A stretch of DNA of 64,000 bases from Putridiphycobacter roseus. Lineage in GTDB: Bacteria; Bacteroidota; Bacteroidia; Flavobacteriales_D; Crocinitomicaceae. The stretch lies in assembly GCF_003234935.1 (NCBI RefSeq), contig NZ_QKSB01000006.1:186001-250000 (forward strand). Reading direction: 5' to 3'. Shown one piece after another: positions 18,019 to 26,166 of the stretch. Numbering within the stretch: position 1 is the first letter of the stretch; each line of letters begins with the position of its first letter. A program made the position numbers and the translations under genes. The notes under the pieces are model-generated. The model was not told where the DNA came from. It searched no databases and saw nothing but the letters and a program-made list of their open reading frames with translations.

Positions 18019-18607
18019 CTGACTTTAATTTAAATCCATTTTTTATAAACTGAACAAACTCTTTAAATCCATTTTTATCCGAAAAAACAGATTTGATAAT
18101 CTTTTTACCGCTCCTATTTTCGGAAGCATCTACCTCTCCTGTTGGAGGATTTTTCTGTAATTTTTCTTCATCATCTTTGTCATACCTATTTGGATTGTAA
18201 CCAAGATATTCATTTGATTTTTCAAAACTTTTTTCTGCCGCAGACTTATAACCACCTTGTTCTTGCAATAAGCCCAAATTATTTAGTGTAATCGCATCTT
18301 CGGGATCTAGTTTTAACGTGATTTCATAATCTTGAATAGCGCCAGAAATATCTTTTAAACCTGTCTTAATAAATGCACGACAGGCAAAATAAAAGGGATT
18401 ATCCTCCTCAAGACTAATTAGGATATTAAAATCGAATAAGGCTAAATCTAGTTTTTTTAAATTGGTATACAATACCCCTCTCTCATAAAGTGCTTCTTTC
18501 CCTTTCTCATCTATTGACAAGGCGTGATTTAACATTTCAAGTGCAGCATCCAAATCTTTTTCACTAACTTTGTCCTTTGCTTTCTTAAGCAATATTTCAT
18601 ACGTCAT
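18005..18607 (-). CDS. TPR-repeat protein
   Basis: A 200-residue cytoplasmic protein with three TPR units (about residues 1-110). Typical spacing is seen in LDAALEMLNHALSIDEKGKE, LDLALFDFNILISLEEDNP and ISGAIQDYEITLKLDPEDA, followed by TLNNLGLLQEQGGYKSAAEK. The charged C-terminus (about 145-200) is low-complexity at first and then contains FKEFVQFIKNGFKL. It is probably a protein-interaction adaptor. It is cotranscribed with nth and overlaps it. No partner can be named. Confidence 0.8.
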   Translation of the reverse strand: MTYEILLKKAKDKVSEKDLDAALEMLNHALSIDEKGKEALYERGVLYTNLKKLDLALFDFNILISLEEDNPFYFACRAFIKTGLKDISGAIQDYEITLKLDPEDAITLNNLGLLQEQGGYKSAAEKSFEKSNEYLGYNPNRYDKDDEEKLQKNPPTGEVDASENRSGKKIIKSVFSDKNGFKEFVQFIKNGFKLKSDDED

Positions 18608-18612
18608 AAATG

Positions 18613-18620
18613 CAAATATA
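18613..18620 (-). promoter_or_regulatory. -7 promoter box for TPR-nth (TATATTTG)
   Basis: Full TAnnTTTG match on the minus strand, six bases before the ATG at 18607 and within the 15-base gap to the divergent gene at 18623. It again predicts a nearly leaderless transcript. Confidence 0.4.
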
Positions 18621-18622
18621 AA

Positions 18623-18856
18623 ATGGATTTTCCGATTTACAGAAAATATAAAGGGATTGATGTAATGTTTAAAATTAAAAATTTAAAACAATTTACGGAA
18701 ATAAAAAAAATGGGAAATAAATTGATTGAATCAGAAGTGATTGCCAATATATATCCTGAAATGCAATTTATAAATGACATGATCCAATGCTATGAAGATC
18801 GTTGGGAAAGTATTTCTGAACTAGAATATACGACCTTTAAATCAACCAATATTTAA
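18623..18856 (+). CDS. small conserved hypothetical protein
   Basis: 77 residues, ATG 18623. It begins MDFPIYRKYKGIDVMFKI and ends in IYPEMQFINDMIQCYEDRWE plus an acidic tail. It resembles short hypothetical proteins common in Flavobacteriia that share the PIYRKY, TEIK and YPEMQFI patterns. There is no signal peptide or membrane helix. It is divergent from the TPR gene with only 15 bases between, so its promoter must lie within that gene. Function unknown. Confidence 0.65.
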   Translation: MDFPIYRKYKGIDVMFKIKNLKQFTEIKKMGNKLIESEVIANIYPEMQFINDMIQCYEDRWESISELEYTTFKSTNI

Positions 18857-18868
18857 ATATTAATAAAA

Positions 18869-19339
18869 ATGACAAAACAAGCCGACTTAATCAAACAGTT
18901 TTACGAAGGATTTGCAGAAAAAAATGCGGCAAAAATGATTGCCTGTTATCACCCAGATGTCAAATTTGAAGACCCAGCATTTGGTAAATTATCTAGTGCC
19001 CGTGCCCGTGGTATGTGGGAAATGTTGATGAGTAATAAAGACGCTGTTCAAAAATTTTCATTTGACAATATTCAAGTAAATGGAGATACAGGCACTGCAA
19101 ATTGGATCGCGGAATACGTTTTTGGTCCAAATAAAAGAAAGGTAGTAAACCATGTAAAAGCAAACTTTAAATTCAAAGACAATTTAATTATTGAACATAA
19201 AGATGAATTCAGTATGTGGAAATGGTCGCGACAAGCTTTAGGTTTAGCAGGTACAATTTTAGGTTGGAGTCCGATTATAAAAAACAAAGTGCAATCTACC
19301 GCCAACCAAAGATTAGATGCTTATATGCAAGCAAAATAA
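18869..19339 (+). CDS. SnoaL-like / NTF2-fold family protein
   Basis: 156 residues. The N-terminus (LIKQFYEGFAEKNAAKMIAC, then YHPDVKFEDPAFG) is the classic SnoaL-like/NTF2 polyketide-cyclase-type entry helix and strand. ARGMWEMLM, GTANWIAEYVFG and RKVVNHVKANFKF follow in the expected order. The fold forms a small-molecule pocket, and members range from isomerases to carriers. The catalytic role cannot be inferred. It starts 12 bases after the small gene at 18623 and is probably cotranscribed with it. Confidence 0.82.
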   Translation: MTKQADLIKQFYEGFAEKNAAKMIACYHPDVKFEDPAFGKLSSARARGMWEMLMSNKDAVQKFSFDNIQVNGDTGTANWIAEYVFGPNKRKVVNHVKANFKFKDNLIIEHKDEFSMWKWSRQALGLAGTILGWSPIIKNKVQSTANQRLDAYMQAK

Positions 19340-19348
19340 ATAGCAAGT

Positions 19349-19428
19349 ACCCAATTTTTAAATATTTTTTCAGAGATTGTTTTCGTTAAGCACATCAACA
19401 CTTAAAGATTAATTTTTAAAAATTGGGT
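19349..19428. repeat. 14-bp inverted repeat with 52-base loop
   Basis: Perfect arms ACCCAATTTTTAAA (19349-19362) and TTTAAAAATTGGGT (19415-19428), just after the SnoaL-like gene. The arms could close a large RNA hairpin or mark the ends of a small decayed element. Confidence 0.6.
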
Positions 19429-19690
19429 TCGCATGACTTTTGCCTAGTGTTTTCTAGTAAAGTATGCGGCGATTCGTCTCTCCCTGCATCAATGCTTGTA
19501 AGCAATCATCTATACCGATTATTTTTAGCCCTTTTTCAAACCAAACAACCTTACGTTTAGCGCAATGTAGATTTAAAAACTGCAGACAGTTTCCTTCACT
19601 TCCCATTTTTTTGCGCTCCTTCCTCCTAAATATTTTCTACCTTTCCTTTTAGTTTTTCCTGTAGAAATCTTCACCTATGTTAACAAATAT
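19429..19690. other. unexplained gap upstream of tetR
   Basis: About 260 bases that are pyrimidine-rich on the plus strand, with a somewhat higher GC than nearby gaps. No convincing gene is present in either direction; short open frames here lack protein-like composition. It could be a decayed element together with the inverted repeat at 19349-19428. Confidence 0.5.
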
Positions 19691-19699
19691 TAAAAAAAG

Positions 19700-19713
19700 A
19701 ATGAACATTCATT
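19700..19713. promoter_or_regulatory. candidate TetR-family operator
   Basis: Palindrome AATGAA-CA-TTCATT, of the AATGAnnnnTCATT style common for TetR-family regulators. It ends eight bases before the -7 box at 19722, so a bound repressor would cover the upstream part of the promoter. The gene downstream encodes a TetR-family protein, suggesting autoregulation. Confidence 0.6.
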
Positions 19714-19721
19714 TTTTAATA

Positions 19722-19729
19722 TACATTTG
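19722..19729 (+). promoter_or_regulatory. -7 promoter box for tetR operon (TACATTTG)
   Basis: Full TAnnTTTG match 19 bases before the ATG at 19748, next to the candidate operator. Confidence 0.55.
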
Positions 19730-19747
19730 CAGTCATAAATAAAAAAG

Positions 19748-20335
19748 ATGCCCAAATTACAAAAAAGTAAAGATAAAAAAGCGGCCTTGTTAAAGGCTAC
19801 TTTAAGCTTGGTGAATACAGAAGGTATACAAGGTGCATCTATGGCAAAAGTCGCTAAAATTGCAAAAGTATCACCAGCAACTATTTATTTATACTTTGAA
19901 AACAAACAAGATTTGGTAGATGAATTATATCTAAAAGTAAAAGAAAATTTTAGCATTCATGCATTTGAAGATTTTAATGAAGCTGCAAGCATTAAAGATA
20001 GTTTTTATAAGATTTGGCACAATACGGTAGCTTATAAATTAAACCATCCGGAGGAGGCTTCATTTTTAGCACAATGCGACAATACGCCTATGCTGAGTGA
20101 TAACGCAAGACAAAATGGGTTAAAGCAATTAGATACACTATTAACCTTGTGGGAGAAAGGACAATCTGAAAATATTTTAAAAAATGTATCTCCTTATCTC
20201 ATGTATGCTTTTACGTTTTACGCCATGGCGTTTATAATGAATAAAGACAACCAAAAAAAATGTATGTTGGATAAAAAGAATTTAGAAGCTGCTTTTGAAA
20301 TGGCTTGGGACAGTATAAAAATAAACACTAAATAA
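19748..20335 (+). CDS. TetR/AcrR-family transcriptional regulator
   Basis: 195 residues. The N-terminal helix-turn-helix (about 12-58) is clear: LKATLSLVNTEGIQGASMAK, VAKIAKVSPATIYLYFENK, QDLVDELY. The C-terminal ligand domain is divergent, as usual. It lies directly upstream of nitroreductase and YqhD-like genes (gaps 11 and 15 bases), and a palindrome at 19700-19713 overlaps its promoter region. The likely role is an autorepressor of this three-gene operon, released by an electrophile or aldehyde; the inducer is inferred from context only. Confidence 0.9.
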   Translation: MPKLQKSKDKKAALLKATLSLVNTEGIQGASMAKVAKIAKVSPATIYLYFENKQDLVDELYLKVKENFSIHAFEDFNEAASIKDSFYKIWHNTVAYKLNHPEEASFLAQCDNTPMLSDNARQNGLKQLDTLLTLWEKGQSENILKNVSPYLMYAFTFYAMAFIMNKDNQKKCMLDKKNLEAAFEMAWDSIKINTK

Positions 20336-20346
20336 ATAAAAACACA

Positions 20347-20979
20347 ATGGAATTATTAGATAAATTAAATTGGCGTTACGCAGCCAAAGCAATGAATGGA
20401 AAGAAGGTCTCTGAAGAGAAAATGGATGCTATTATTGAAGCAATTTCACTGGCTCCAACCTCGAGCGGATTACAACCTTTTGAAGTAATTGTGGTAACCA
20501 ACCAGGCAATTAAAGACCAAATTAGACCAGTAGCTTGGGGACAATCCGTAGTTTCAGATTGTTCACACTTGCTTGTATTTGCAGCTTGGGACACTTATAC
20601 AGAGGATAGAATCAATAAAATGTTCGATTTAACCAATGAAATACGTGGTTTTAAAAACGAAGGTTGGGAAGATTATAGAAAAATGCTTTTAGGAAGTTAC
20701 CCACAAAGAGATGCAGAAACCAATTTCAATCATGCTGCTAAACAAGCATATATTGCATTTGGAATGGCAATAGTTGCCGCCGCTTTTGAAGGCGTAGATA
20801 CTACACCAATGGAAGGCTTTGACCCGGAAGCAGTTGACAAAATATTAAACCTTAAAGAAAAAGGCTTGCGTTCTTGTATTTTATTACCTATTGGCTATAG
20901 AGACCAAGATAATGATTGGTTAGTAAACTTAAAAAAAGTAAGAAAAAGTAAATCAGATTTAATCACCGTAATTGACTAA
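20347..20979 (+). CDS. NfsB-type NAD(P)H-dependent nitroreductase
   Basis: 210 residues. Matches the FMN-dependent nitroreductase fold: LNWRYAAKAMNGKKV (FMN phosphate-binding Arg), SLAPTSSGLQPFEVIVV, the middle HAAKQAYIAFGMAIVAAAFEG and the C-terminal GLRSCILLPIGYRD with the usual glycine loop. Such enzymes reduce nitroaromatics, quinones or other electrophiles using two electrons. Placement between a TetR regulator and an aldehyde reductase suggests an electrophile-detoxification role. The natural substrate is unknown. Confidence 0.9.
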   Translation: MELLDKLNWRYAAKAMNGKKVSEEKMDAIIEAISLAPTSSGLQPFEVIVVTNQAIKDQIRPVAWGQSVVSDCSHLLVFAAWDTYTEDRINKMFDLTNEIRGFKNEGWEDYRKMLLGSYPQRDAETNFNHAAKQAYIAFGMAIVAAAFEGVDTTPMEGFDPEAVDKILNLKEKGLRSCILLPIGYRDQDNDWLVNLKKVRKSKSDLITVID

Positions 20980-20994
20980 TTAAAAATAATTATC

Positions 20995-22152
20995 ATGAAC
21001 AATTTTGACTATAAAAATCCAACCAAAATAATTTTTGGAAAAGATACCATAAAAAATTTAGCAACAGAGATACCTAAAGATGCAAAAATTCTTATGCTTT
21101 TTGGTGGTGGGTCCATCAAAAAGAATGGTGTTTACGAACAAGTAACTGCTGCTTTAAAAGATTTTCAAGTTACTGAAATGGGAGGGATTCCGCCAAATCC
21201 AGAATATGACGTATTGATCAAAGCCATTGATATTATTAAATCAGAAAACATCACTTATTTATTAGCTGTTGGTGGTGGTTCCGTAATTGACGGTACAAAA
21301 TTCATATCTGCTGCCGCTTTATACGAAGGTGACCCTTGGGATATGGTAATGAATAGAAAACCCAATACCGTTGCCATTCCTTTTGGAGCTGTGCTTACAC
21401 TTCCTGCTACTGGATCAGAAATGAATTCTGGCGCAGTAATAACAAGAAGAGCACTTAAAATGAAAATACCAATAGGTGGACCAGCGCTATTTCCACAATT
21501 TTCAATTTTGGACCCAACAGTAGTAAGGTCGATTCCTAGTAAACAAATCGCAAATGGCTTAGCAGATTCGTTTACGCATGTTTTAGAACAATATGTAACC
21601 TTTCCAATAGGTGCCTTGCTTCAAGACAGGTTTTCAGAGTCTGTAATGCAAACCATTATTGAAGTGGCTCCAAAAATTATGGCAGATCCAAACGATTACC
21701 AAGCAGCATCTAATTTTATGTGGAGTTGTACCATGGCCTTAAATGGTTTACTACAAAAAGGGGTGCCTACCGATTGGGCAATCCATGCAATAGGCCACGA
21801 ATTAACTGCTTTGTATAATATTGATCATGCAAGAACTTTAGCAATTATCACCAAATCGCATTACACTTTTAATTTTGAATCGAAGAAAGAGAAATTAGCA
21901 CAATTAGCAGAAAGAGTGTTTGCCATAAAAGTAGGAGATACGGAAAGTAAAGCAATAGCAGCAATTGAAAAAATTGATGCTTTTTACCATAGCATTGGCA
22001 TTGCAACAAAATTATCTGAATATGTGGATGAATACGAAGGTACTGCTGAGTTAATTGAAGAAAAATTTACAAAAATGGGGATGACAGGTATTGGTGAAAA
22101 CAAAACCTTGACGCCCGAAAATGTAAAAGAAATCGTTAAAATGTCTTATTAA
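20995..22152 (+). CDS. yqhD: YqhD-type iron-containing alcohol dehydrogenase / aldehyde reductase
   Basis: 385 residues, close to Escherichia coli YqhD over the full length by eye. Shared segments include NNFDYKNPTKIIFGK, FGGGSIKKNGVY, LLAVGGGSVIDGTKFI, TLPATGSEMNSGAVI and GVPTDWAIHAIGHELTAL. Metal ligands are seen as Asp and His in NGLADSFTHVLEQY and as His in AIGHELTA and NIDHARTL. YqhD reduces short-chain and lipid-derived aldehydes with NADPH. It is the last gene of the tetR operon, followed by a strong terminator. In Escherichia coli the regulator is AraC-type YqhC, so the TetR link here is different. Confidence 0.9.
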   Translation: MNNFDYKNPTKIIFGKDTIKNLATEIPKDAKILMLFGGGSIKKNGVYEQVTAALKDFQVTEMGGIPPNPEYDVLIKAIDIIKSENITYLLAVGGGSVIDGTKFISAAALYEGDPWDMVMNRKPNTVAIPFGAVLTLPATGSEMNSGAVITRRALKMKIPIGGPALFPQFSILDPTVVRSIPSKQIANGLADSFTHVLEQYVTFPIGALLQDRFSESVMQTIIEVAPKIMADPNDYQAASNFMWSCTMALNGLLQKGVPTDWAIHAIGHELTALYNIDHARTLAIITKSHYTFNFESKKEKLAQLAERVFAIKVGDTESKAIAAIEKIDAFYHSIGIATKLSEYVDEYEGTAELIEEKFTKMGMTGIGENKTLTPENVKEIVKMSY

Positions 22153-22215
22153 TCTTGTTCTATAAAACCAATCCATTGCGTCTGCAAAAACACACAAACA
22201 TGAACAAGTAAACAC

Positions 22216-22249
22216 AAAAAAGCCCTGACAATAAAGTCAGGGCTTTTTT
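22216..22249. terminator. bidirectional intrinsic terminator
   Basis: Stem AAAAAAGCCCTGAC / GTCAGGGCTTTTTT with a 6-base loop. The GC core and flanking A/T tracts serve both the yqhD operon (plus) and the small secreted-protein gene (minus), which converge here. Confidence 0.92.
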
Positions 22250-22271
22250 TAATGTATATACAATTGCAAAA

Positions 22272-22481
22272 TTATTTTTCTGCGTTGTTTTCGTTAGTTG
22301 TTTTCGCTGGAGCTACTTTAGCTTCCGATTTTTTTTGACAACAAGAAGAACCTTTTTTACTACAGGCTTTTTTAGTCGTAGATTTTTTTGAAGTTTCTTT
22401 TTTCTTGTCGTCTTGTGCTAATGCTGTAGTTGTTCCTCCAATAAAAGCTGCAAGCGCTAAAGTTAATAATACCTTTTTCAT
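22272..22481 (-). CDS. small secreted Lys/Cys-rich protein
   Basis: 69 residues. A clear signal peptide (MKKVLLTLALAAFIGGTTTA, cut after ALAQ) is followed by a short, very basic mature part. This holds CSKKGSSCCQKK (three Cys) and an Ala/Asn-rich tail. No family is recognised, though similar short Lys-rich exported proteins occur widely in Flavobacteriia. The paired cysteines could bind metal or form disulfides. It stands alone and converges with the yqhD operon. Confidence 0.7.
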   Translation of the reverse strand: MKKVLLTLALAAFIGGTTTALAQDDKKKETSKKSTTKKACSKKGSSCCQKKSEAKVAPAKTTNENNAEK

Positions 22482-22602
22482 AATTTTTAATTTAGATTAT
22501 TGTAAAAATACAGATTTAAATATAAACTTTTATCCTTTTTAATAAAATTTAGTAATTATATAAATCTAACTTAAAGCCTTCAAAAACTGTTCCAAATATG
22601 TT

Positions 22603-23409
22603 TTAAACAAGCTGAAATAATAAATAGACGAGTGGAATAACAAACAAAACAGCATCTATTCTGTCTAAAATACCACCGTGACCAGGAATTACATTTCCAG
22701 AATCTTTCACATTTACACTTCTTTTCAACATGGATTCAATGAGGTCTCCTAAGGTTCCAAAAGTCGCTATAACCACTCCTAATATCGCATATTTCAGTAT
22801 GGAAACTTCAAAAGCGTAAGCGATAATTATTCCAGCGATTACTGCAAACAATAGACCTCCAAAAAAACCTTCCCAAGATTTATTGGGTGAAATTCGTTCA
22901 AATAATTTATGCTTCCCAATTGATTTTCCAATCAAATAAGCGAAAGTATCACTGGTCCAAACTAAAATAAACAAACTCAACACGGGTAAAAAATTCGACC
23001 AACTTTGTAAATCGCCATCCCACATTAAATCATTCAGTAAAATCATTGGTAAACTAATATAAAACCATCCTAAAACGGTTACACCAATATTTTCAAAAGG
23101 CCTTTTTTTCTTCCGGTATAGTTCAAATAATGCCAATAAAGGAAAGCTCAAAATTAGTAGTGCCACCAAATAAATAGACCAAAACTCAAAAGCTAAAGCC
23201 CAAGATCCTAAAAAGTAAAATAAGGTTCCGAAAATAATACCTGGACCATAATTAGGTTTTACTGCTTGTTTTTTAAAGAGAGAATAAAATTCATTTAAAC
23301 TAATGATGGTAATTACTCCGAATAAAATATGGAAATATAAATCCCCCAATAAAATCCCGGTCAATAGTATCGCTACGAATACGCCACCCCAAATTGCTCT
23401 TTGTAACAT
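22603..23409 (-). CDS. cdsA: phosphatidate cytidylyltransferase
   Basis: Makes CDP-diacylglycerol from CTP and phosphatidate at the inner membrane. It has about eight hydrophobic segments and the full family signature near the C-terminus: SMLKRSVNVKDSGN followed by VIPGHGGILDRIDAV. The ATG at 23407-23409 (MLQRAIWGG) is chosen; it begins four bases after the stop of the upstream DUF2007 gene. A start ten codons earlier would overlap that gene and add a charged non-membrane tail. Last gene of the rsfS-ftsH operon. Length 268 residues. Confidence 0.92.
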   Translation of the reverse strand: MLQRAIWGGVFVAILLTGILLGDLYFHILFGVITIISLNEFYSLFKKQAVKPNYGPGIIFGTLFYFLGSWALAFEFWSIYLVALLILSFPLLALFELYRKKKRPFENIGVTVLGWFYISLPMILLNDLMWDGDLQSWSNFLPVLSLFILVWTSDTFAYLIGKSIGKHKLFERISPNKSWEGFFGGLLFAVIAGIIIAYAFEVSILKYAILGVVIATFGTLGDLIESMLKRSVNVKDSGNVIPGHGGILDRIDAVLFVIPLVYLLFQLV

Positions 23410-23413
23410 ACTG

Positions 23414-23608
23414 TTATTCTTCTTCGTTGGTTTGGTCAATGATATATTTTGCTTTTACCACATCTTTGGTATGCACATACAATTCTATTTCACCAAAATT
23501 ATTATATGTAGAATCTTTTTGATTCAACGTGATAGACTCTATGCCGTTAGACTTTAGCTTTCCGGCAATCAAGTGTACTAAGTACTCTTGATTAGCCGAA
23601 AACACCAT
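23414..23608 (-). CDS. DUF2007-like small protein
   Basis: 64 residues from ATG 23606-23608, which lies 10 bases after the ftsH stop. MVFSANQEYLVHLIAGKL, NGIESITLNQKD and a final ELYVHTKDVVKAKYIID match the DUF2007 pattern of a small alpha-beta fold sometimes called a putative signal transducing protein. Longer versions would overlap ftsH heavily. It sits between ftsH and cdsA. Function unknown. Confidence 0.72.
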   Translation of the reverse strand: MVFSANQEYLVHLIAGKLKSNGIESITLNQKDSTYNNFGEIELYVHTKDVVKAKYIIDQTNEEE

Positions 23609-23618
23609 AGTTCTATTC

Positions 23619-25706
23619 TTAATCCTTTTTACCTGATGCTGATTCAGTTGAGCCAGCAGTATCTTGATCTTTTGAATCAGTTTCTGTATCATCTAGATTT
23701 ATGTCTTTTTCAAGCTCGGAAATTTCATCTTTTACCTCTACAGGGTCTGCATGAATTAAAGTCTCCTCCTCTTTATCCCAAAATCTTTTTCCAAAAATTT
23801 GGATTAAATTATCTTTAAAAATAACTTCATTAACTAAAAGCTCTTCCGCTAATTTAATCAATTTATCTTTATTTTCAGTCAAAATTTTCACTGCACGTCT
23901 GTATTGATTTTCAATCATCAAACTAACTTCTTCATCAATCAATCGTGCACGTTCTTCAGAATATGGTTTTGTAAAACTTTGGTTCCCTTGAGAATCGTAA
24001 TAACTAATATTACCTAATTTTTCACTCAAACCGTAAATTGAAACCATAGCGTATGCTTGTTTGGTTACTTTTTCTAAATCGCTCAAGGCACCGGTAGAAA
24101 TTTTGCCGAACATAATTTGTTCTGCCGCTCTACCACCTAAAGCAGAACACATTTCATCTAGTAATTGTTCTGTCGTAGTAATCTGTCTTTCTTCCGGTAA
24201 ATACCATGCAGCTCCCAAAGATTTTCCACGTGGAACTATAGTAACTTTAACTAAAGGAGAAGCATGTTCAAGTAACCAAGAAGTAGTAGCGTGACCAGCT
24301 TCATGGTAAGCAATAGTTTGTTTTTCTTCTTTGGTAATTATTTTATTCTTTTTTTCTAAACCACCTACAATTCTATCGACAGCATCTAGAAAATCTTGTT
24401 TAGATACTGCTTTTTTCTTTTTACGCGCTGCAATCAAGGCTGCTTCATTACAAAGATTTGCAATATCTGCCCCTGAAAATCCAGGAGTTTGTCTAGACAA
24501 GAAGTCCACATCTAATTCTTTTTCTAATTTAATTGGTTTTAAATGCACTTGAAAGATTTCTTTTCTTTCATTTAAATCTGGCATATCCACATAAATCTGA
24601 CGGTCAAAACGACCTGCTCTCATCAAAGCGGAATCCAATACATCCGCACGGTTAGTAGCTGCTAAAATAATCACACCTGAATTAGTACCAAAACCATCCA
24701 TTTCTGTCAACAACTGATTCAACGTGTTTTCACGTTCGTCGTTAGATCCCATGTTCGCATTTTTACCTCTTGCACGTCCAATAGCATCTATTTCATCAAT
24801 AAATATAATGGATGGTGCTTTTTCTTTTGCTTGCTTAAATAAATCACGTACTCTAGAAGCTCCTACCCCAACAAACATCTCTACAAAATCGGATCCGGAT
24901 AGAGAAAAGAAAGGTACTTGTGCTTCACCAGCAACTGCCTTCGCTAACAAGGTCTTTCCTGTTCCCGGAGGGCCTACTAATAAAGCGCCTTTAGGAATCT
25001 TAGCCCCTAAATCTGTATACTTTTTAGGATGTTTTAGAAAATCTACGATTTCTTCTACTTCCTCTTTAGCGCCTTCTAATCCAGCAACATCTTTAAAAGT
25101 AATGTTAGTCCCTTTACCTTTTTCAAATACGGTTGCTTTTGATTTTCCGATACTAAAAATACCGCCAGCACCACCAGCACCACCGCCAGCACCACCGCCC
25201 ATTCTTCGCATCATAAAAATCCAAAAGAATATTAAAATAGCTGGTAAAAATAACCAACTTAATACCTCTGAAAAATAATCATGACGTACTTCATATTCCG
25301 TATTTAATTCATAATCTGCACCTTTTTCTGCCAAGCTTACTTTCAAATCCTTAATGGTATTATCAAAAGATTCTCTTGGTGGTGTTTGAAAATAAAAATC
25401 AGGTCCCGATTGGGCAAAAGGAGTATCTTTTTGTTTCTTAAGATTCTTCCATTCCGTTTTTAAATTTCGTACATCTTCAATTTTATCGTGCTTTAAATAA
25501 ACTTCTGCAGATTCCGTATTGGAAATAATGATTAGTTTTTTAACCAAACCATTTTCTGCTAATTGTTTAAAATCATTCTCTGATATTTTCTTTCCGGTAC
25601 CTCCAGAAGAGGTTAGCATGAGCATAAAAATAACTACTGCTACAATACCATAAATCCAATAAAAGTTAAACCCACCTTTTTGTGGGGTATTTTTTTTCTT
25701 TGCCAT
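23619..25706 (-). CDS. ftsH: ATP-dependent zinc metalloprotease FtsH
   Basis: A membrane-anchored AAA+ protease that degrades misfolded membrane proteins and regulatory targets. 695 residues: two transmembrane helices (about 15-33 and 150-168), a glycine-rich linker (about 169-182), Walker A GPPGTGKT (245-252), Walker B IIFIDEID, the second region of homology ending AGRFDRQIY, and the zinc site HEAGH. The acidic C-terminus (about 640-695) is low-complexity. It lies between rsfS and a DUF2007 gene, 5 bases from rsfS. Confidence 0.97.
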   Translation of the reverse strand: MAKKKNTPQKGGFNFYWIYGIVAVVIFMLMLTSSGGTGKKISENDFKQLAENGLVKKLIIISNTESAEVYLKHDKIEDVRNLKTEWKNLKKQKDTPFAQSGPDFYFQTPPRESFDNTIKDLKVSLAEKGADYELNTEYEVRHDYFSEVLSWLFLPAILIFFWIFMMRRMGGGAGGGAGGAGGIFSIGKSKATVFEKGKGTNITFKDVAGLEGAKEEVEEIVDFLKHPKKYTDLGAKIPKGALLVGPPGTGKTLLAKAVAGEAQVPFFSLSGSDFVEMFVGVGASRVRDLFKQAKEKAPSIIFIDEIDAIGRARGKNANMGSNDERENTLNQLLTEMDGFGTNSGVIILAATNRADVLDSALMRAGRFDRQIYVDMPDLNERKEIFQVHLKPIKLEKELDVDFLSRQTPGFSGADIANLCNEAALIAARKKKKAVSKQDFLDAVDRIVGGLEKKNKIITKEEKQTIAYHEAGHATTSWLLEHASPLVKVTIVPRGKSLGAAWYLPEERQITTTEQLLDEMCSALGGRAAEQIMFGKISTGALSDLEKVTKQAYAMVSIYGLSEKLGNISYYDSQGNQSFTKPYSEERARLIDEEVSLMIENQYRRAVKILTENKDKLIKLAEELLVNEVIFKDNLIQIFGKRFWDKEEETLIHADPVEVKDEISELEKDINLDDTETDSKDQDTAGSTESASGKKD

Positions 25707-25711
25707 TTTGC

Positions 25712-26095
25712 TTAGTCTATGTTAGGAATATCTGTTCTTTTTGCATCTGCCCAAAGGCCTTCAATGTTGTAATATTCTCTTGTTGATTTGTAAAAAATGT
25801 GTACCACGACAGAAACGTAGTCTAAAAGCAGCCATTCTGCATTTTTAGCCCCTTCGTTATGCCAAGGTTTTTCTTGTATTTGTTTTCTTGTGTGTCTGAC
25901 AACTGAACTAGATATACCACTGACTTGCATGGTGGAGTCACCAGAGCATATGATAAAATAATCACATACCGAGTTTTCAACCTCTCTTAAATCTAAAACA
26001 ACTATATCTTTTCCTTTTATATCTTGTATTCCTTCTACTATTGTGTCGACTAATATTTTTGTCTTTGCTTCTTTTTCAGAAAGTGTTTTTACCAT
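25712..26095 (-). CDS. rsfS: ribosomal silencing factor RsfS
   Basis: 127 residues from ATG 26093-26095. RsfS binds uL14 on the large subunit and blocks subunit joining when nutrients are scarce. Motifs are KDIVVLDLREVENSVCDYFI, ICSGDST, VSGISSSVVRHTRK, WLLLDYVSVVVHIFYKSTRE and FYNIEGLWADAK-like YYNIEGLWADAK. A TTG two codons earlier is possible but the ATG is preferred. First gene of the operon with ftsH and cdsA; divergent from birA. Confidence 0.94.
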   Translation of the reverse strand: MVKTLSEKEAKTKILVDTIVEGIQDIKGKDIVVLDLREVENSVCDYFIICSGDSTMQVSGISSSVVRHTRKQIQEKPWHNEGAKNAEWLLLDYVSVVVHIFYKSTREYYNIEGLWADAKRTDIPNID

Positions 26096-26113
26096 GTTCA
26101 ATTATTTGAAATA

Positions 26114-26121
26114 CAAAATTA
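26114..26121 (-). promoter_or_regulatory. -7 promoter box for rsfS operon (TAATTTTG)
   Basis: Full TAnnTTTG match on the minus strand, 19 bases before the rsfS ATG. It is back to back with a plus-strand box at 26136. Confidence 0.5.
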
Positions 26122-26135
26122 ATCCTTTTGTTTTA

Positions 26136-26143
26136 TATATTTG
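26136..26143 (+). promoter_or_regulatory. -7 promoter box for birA (TATATTTG)
   Basis: Full TAnnTTTG match 24 bases before the birA ATG at 26167. It forms a divergent promoter pair with the rsfS box. Confidence 0.5.
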
Positions 26144-26166
26144 GATAAAATGTTCATTTTTGTTGA

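Noticed and set aside
19464-19652. 62-codon open frame in the tetR upstream gap
   Set aside because: Composition is not protein-like (Phe/Ser/Arg-rich from pyrimidine tracts) and no promoter or family pattern supports it.
23410-23439. Longer start for cdsA
   Set aside because: It would overlap the DUF2007 gene and put a charged tail before the first membrane helix. ATG 23409 lies four bases after the upstream stop.
24724-25278. 184-codon open frame opposite ftsH
   Set aside because: It lies fully inside ftsH on the other strand, has low-complexity Pro/Ala runs mirroring the glycine-rich linker and no start context. It is a shadow of ftsH.
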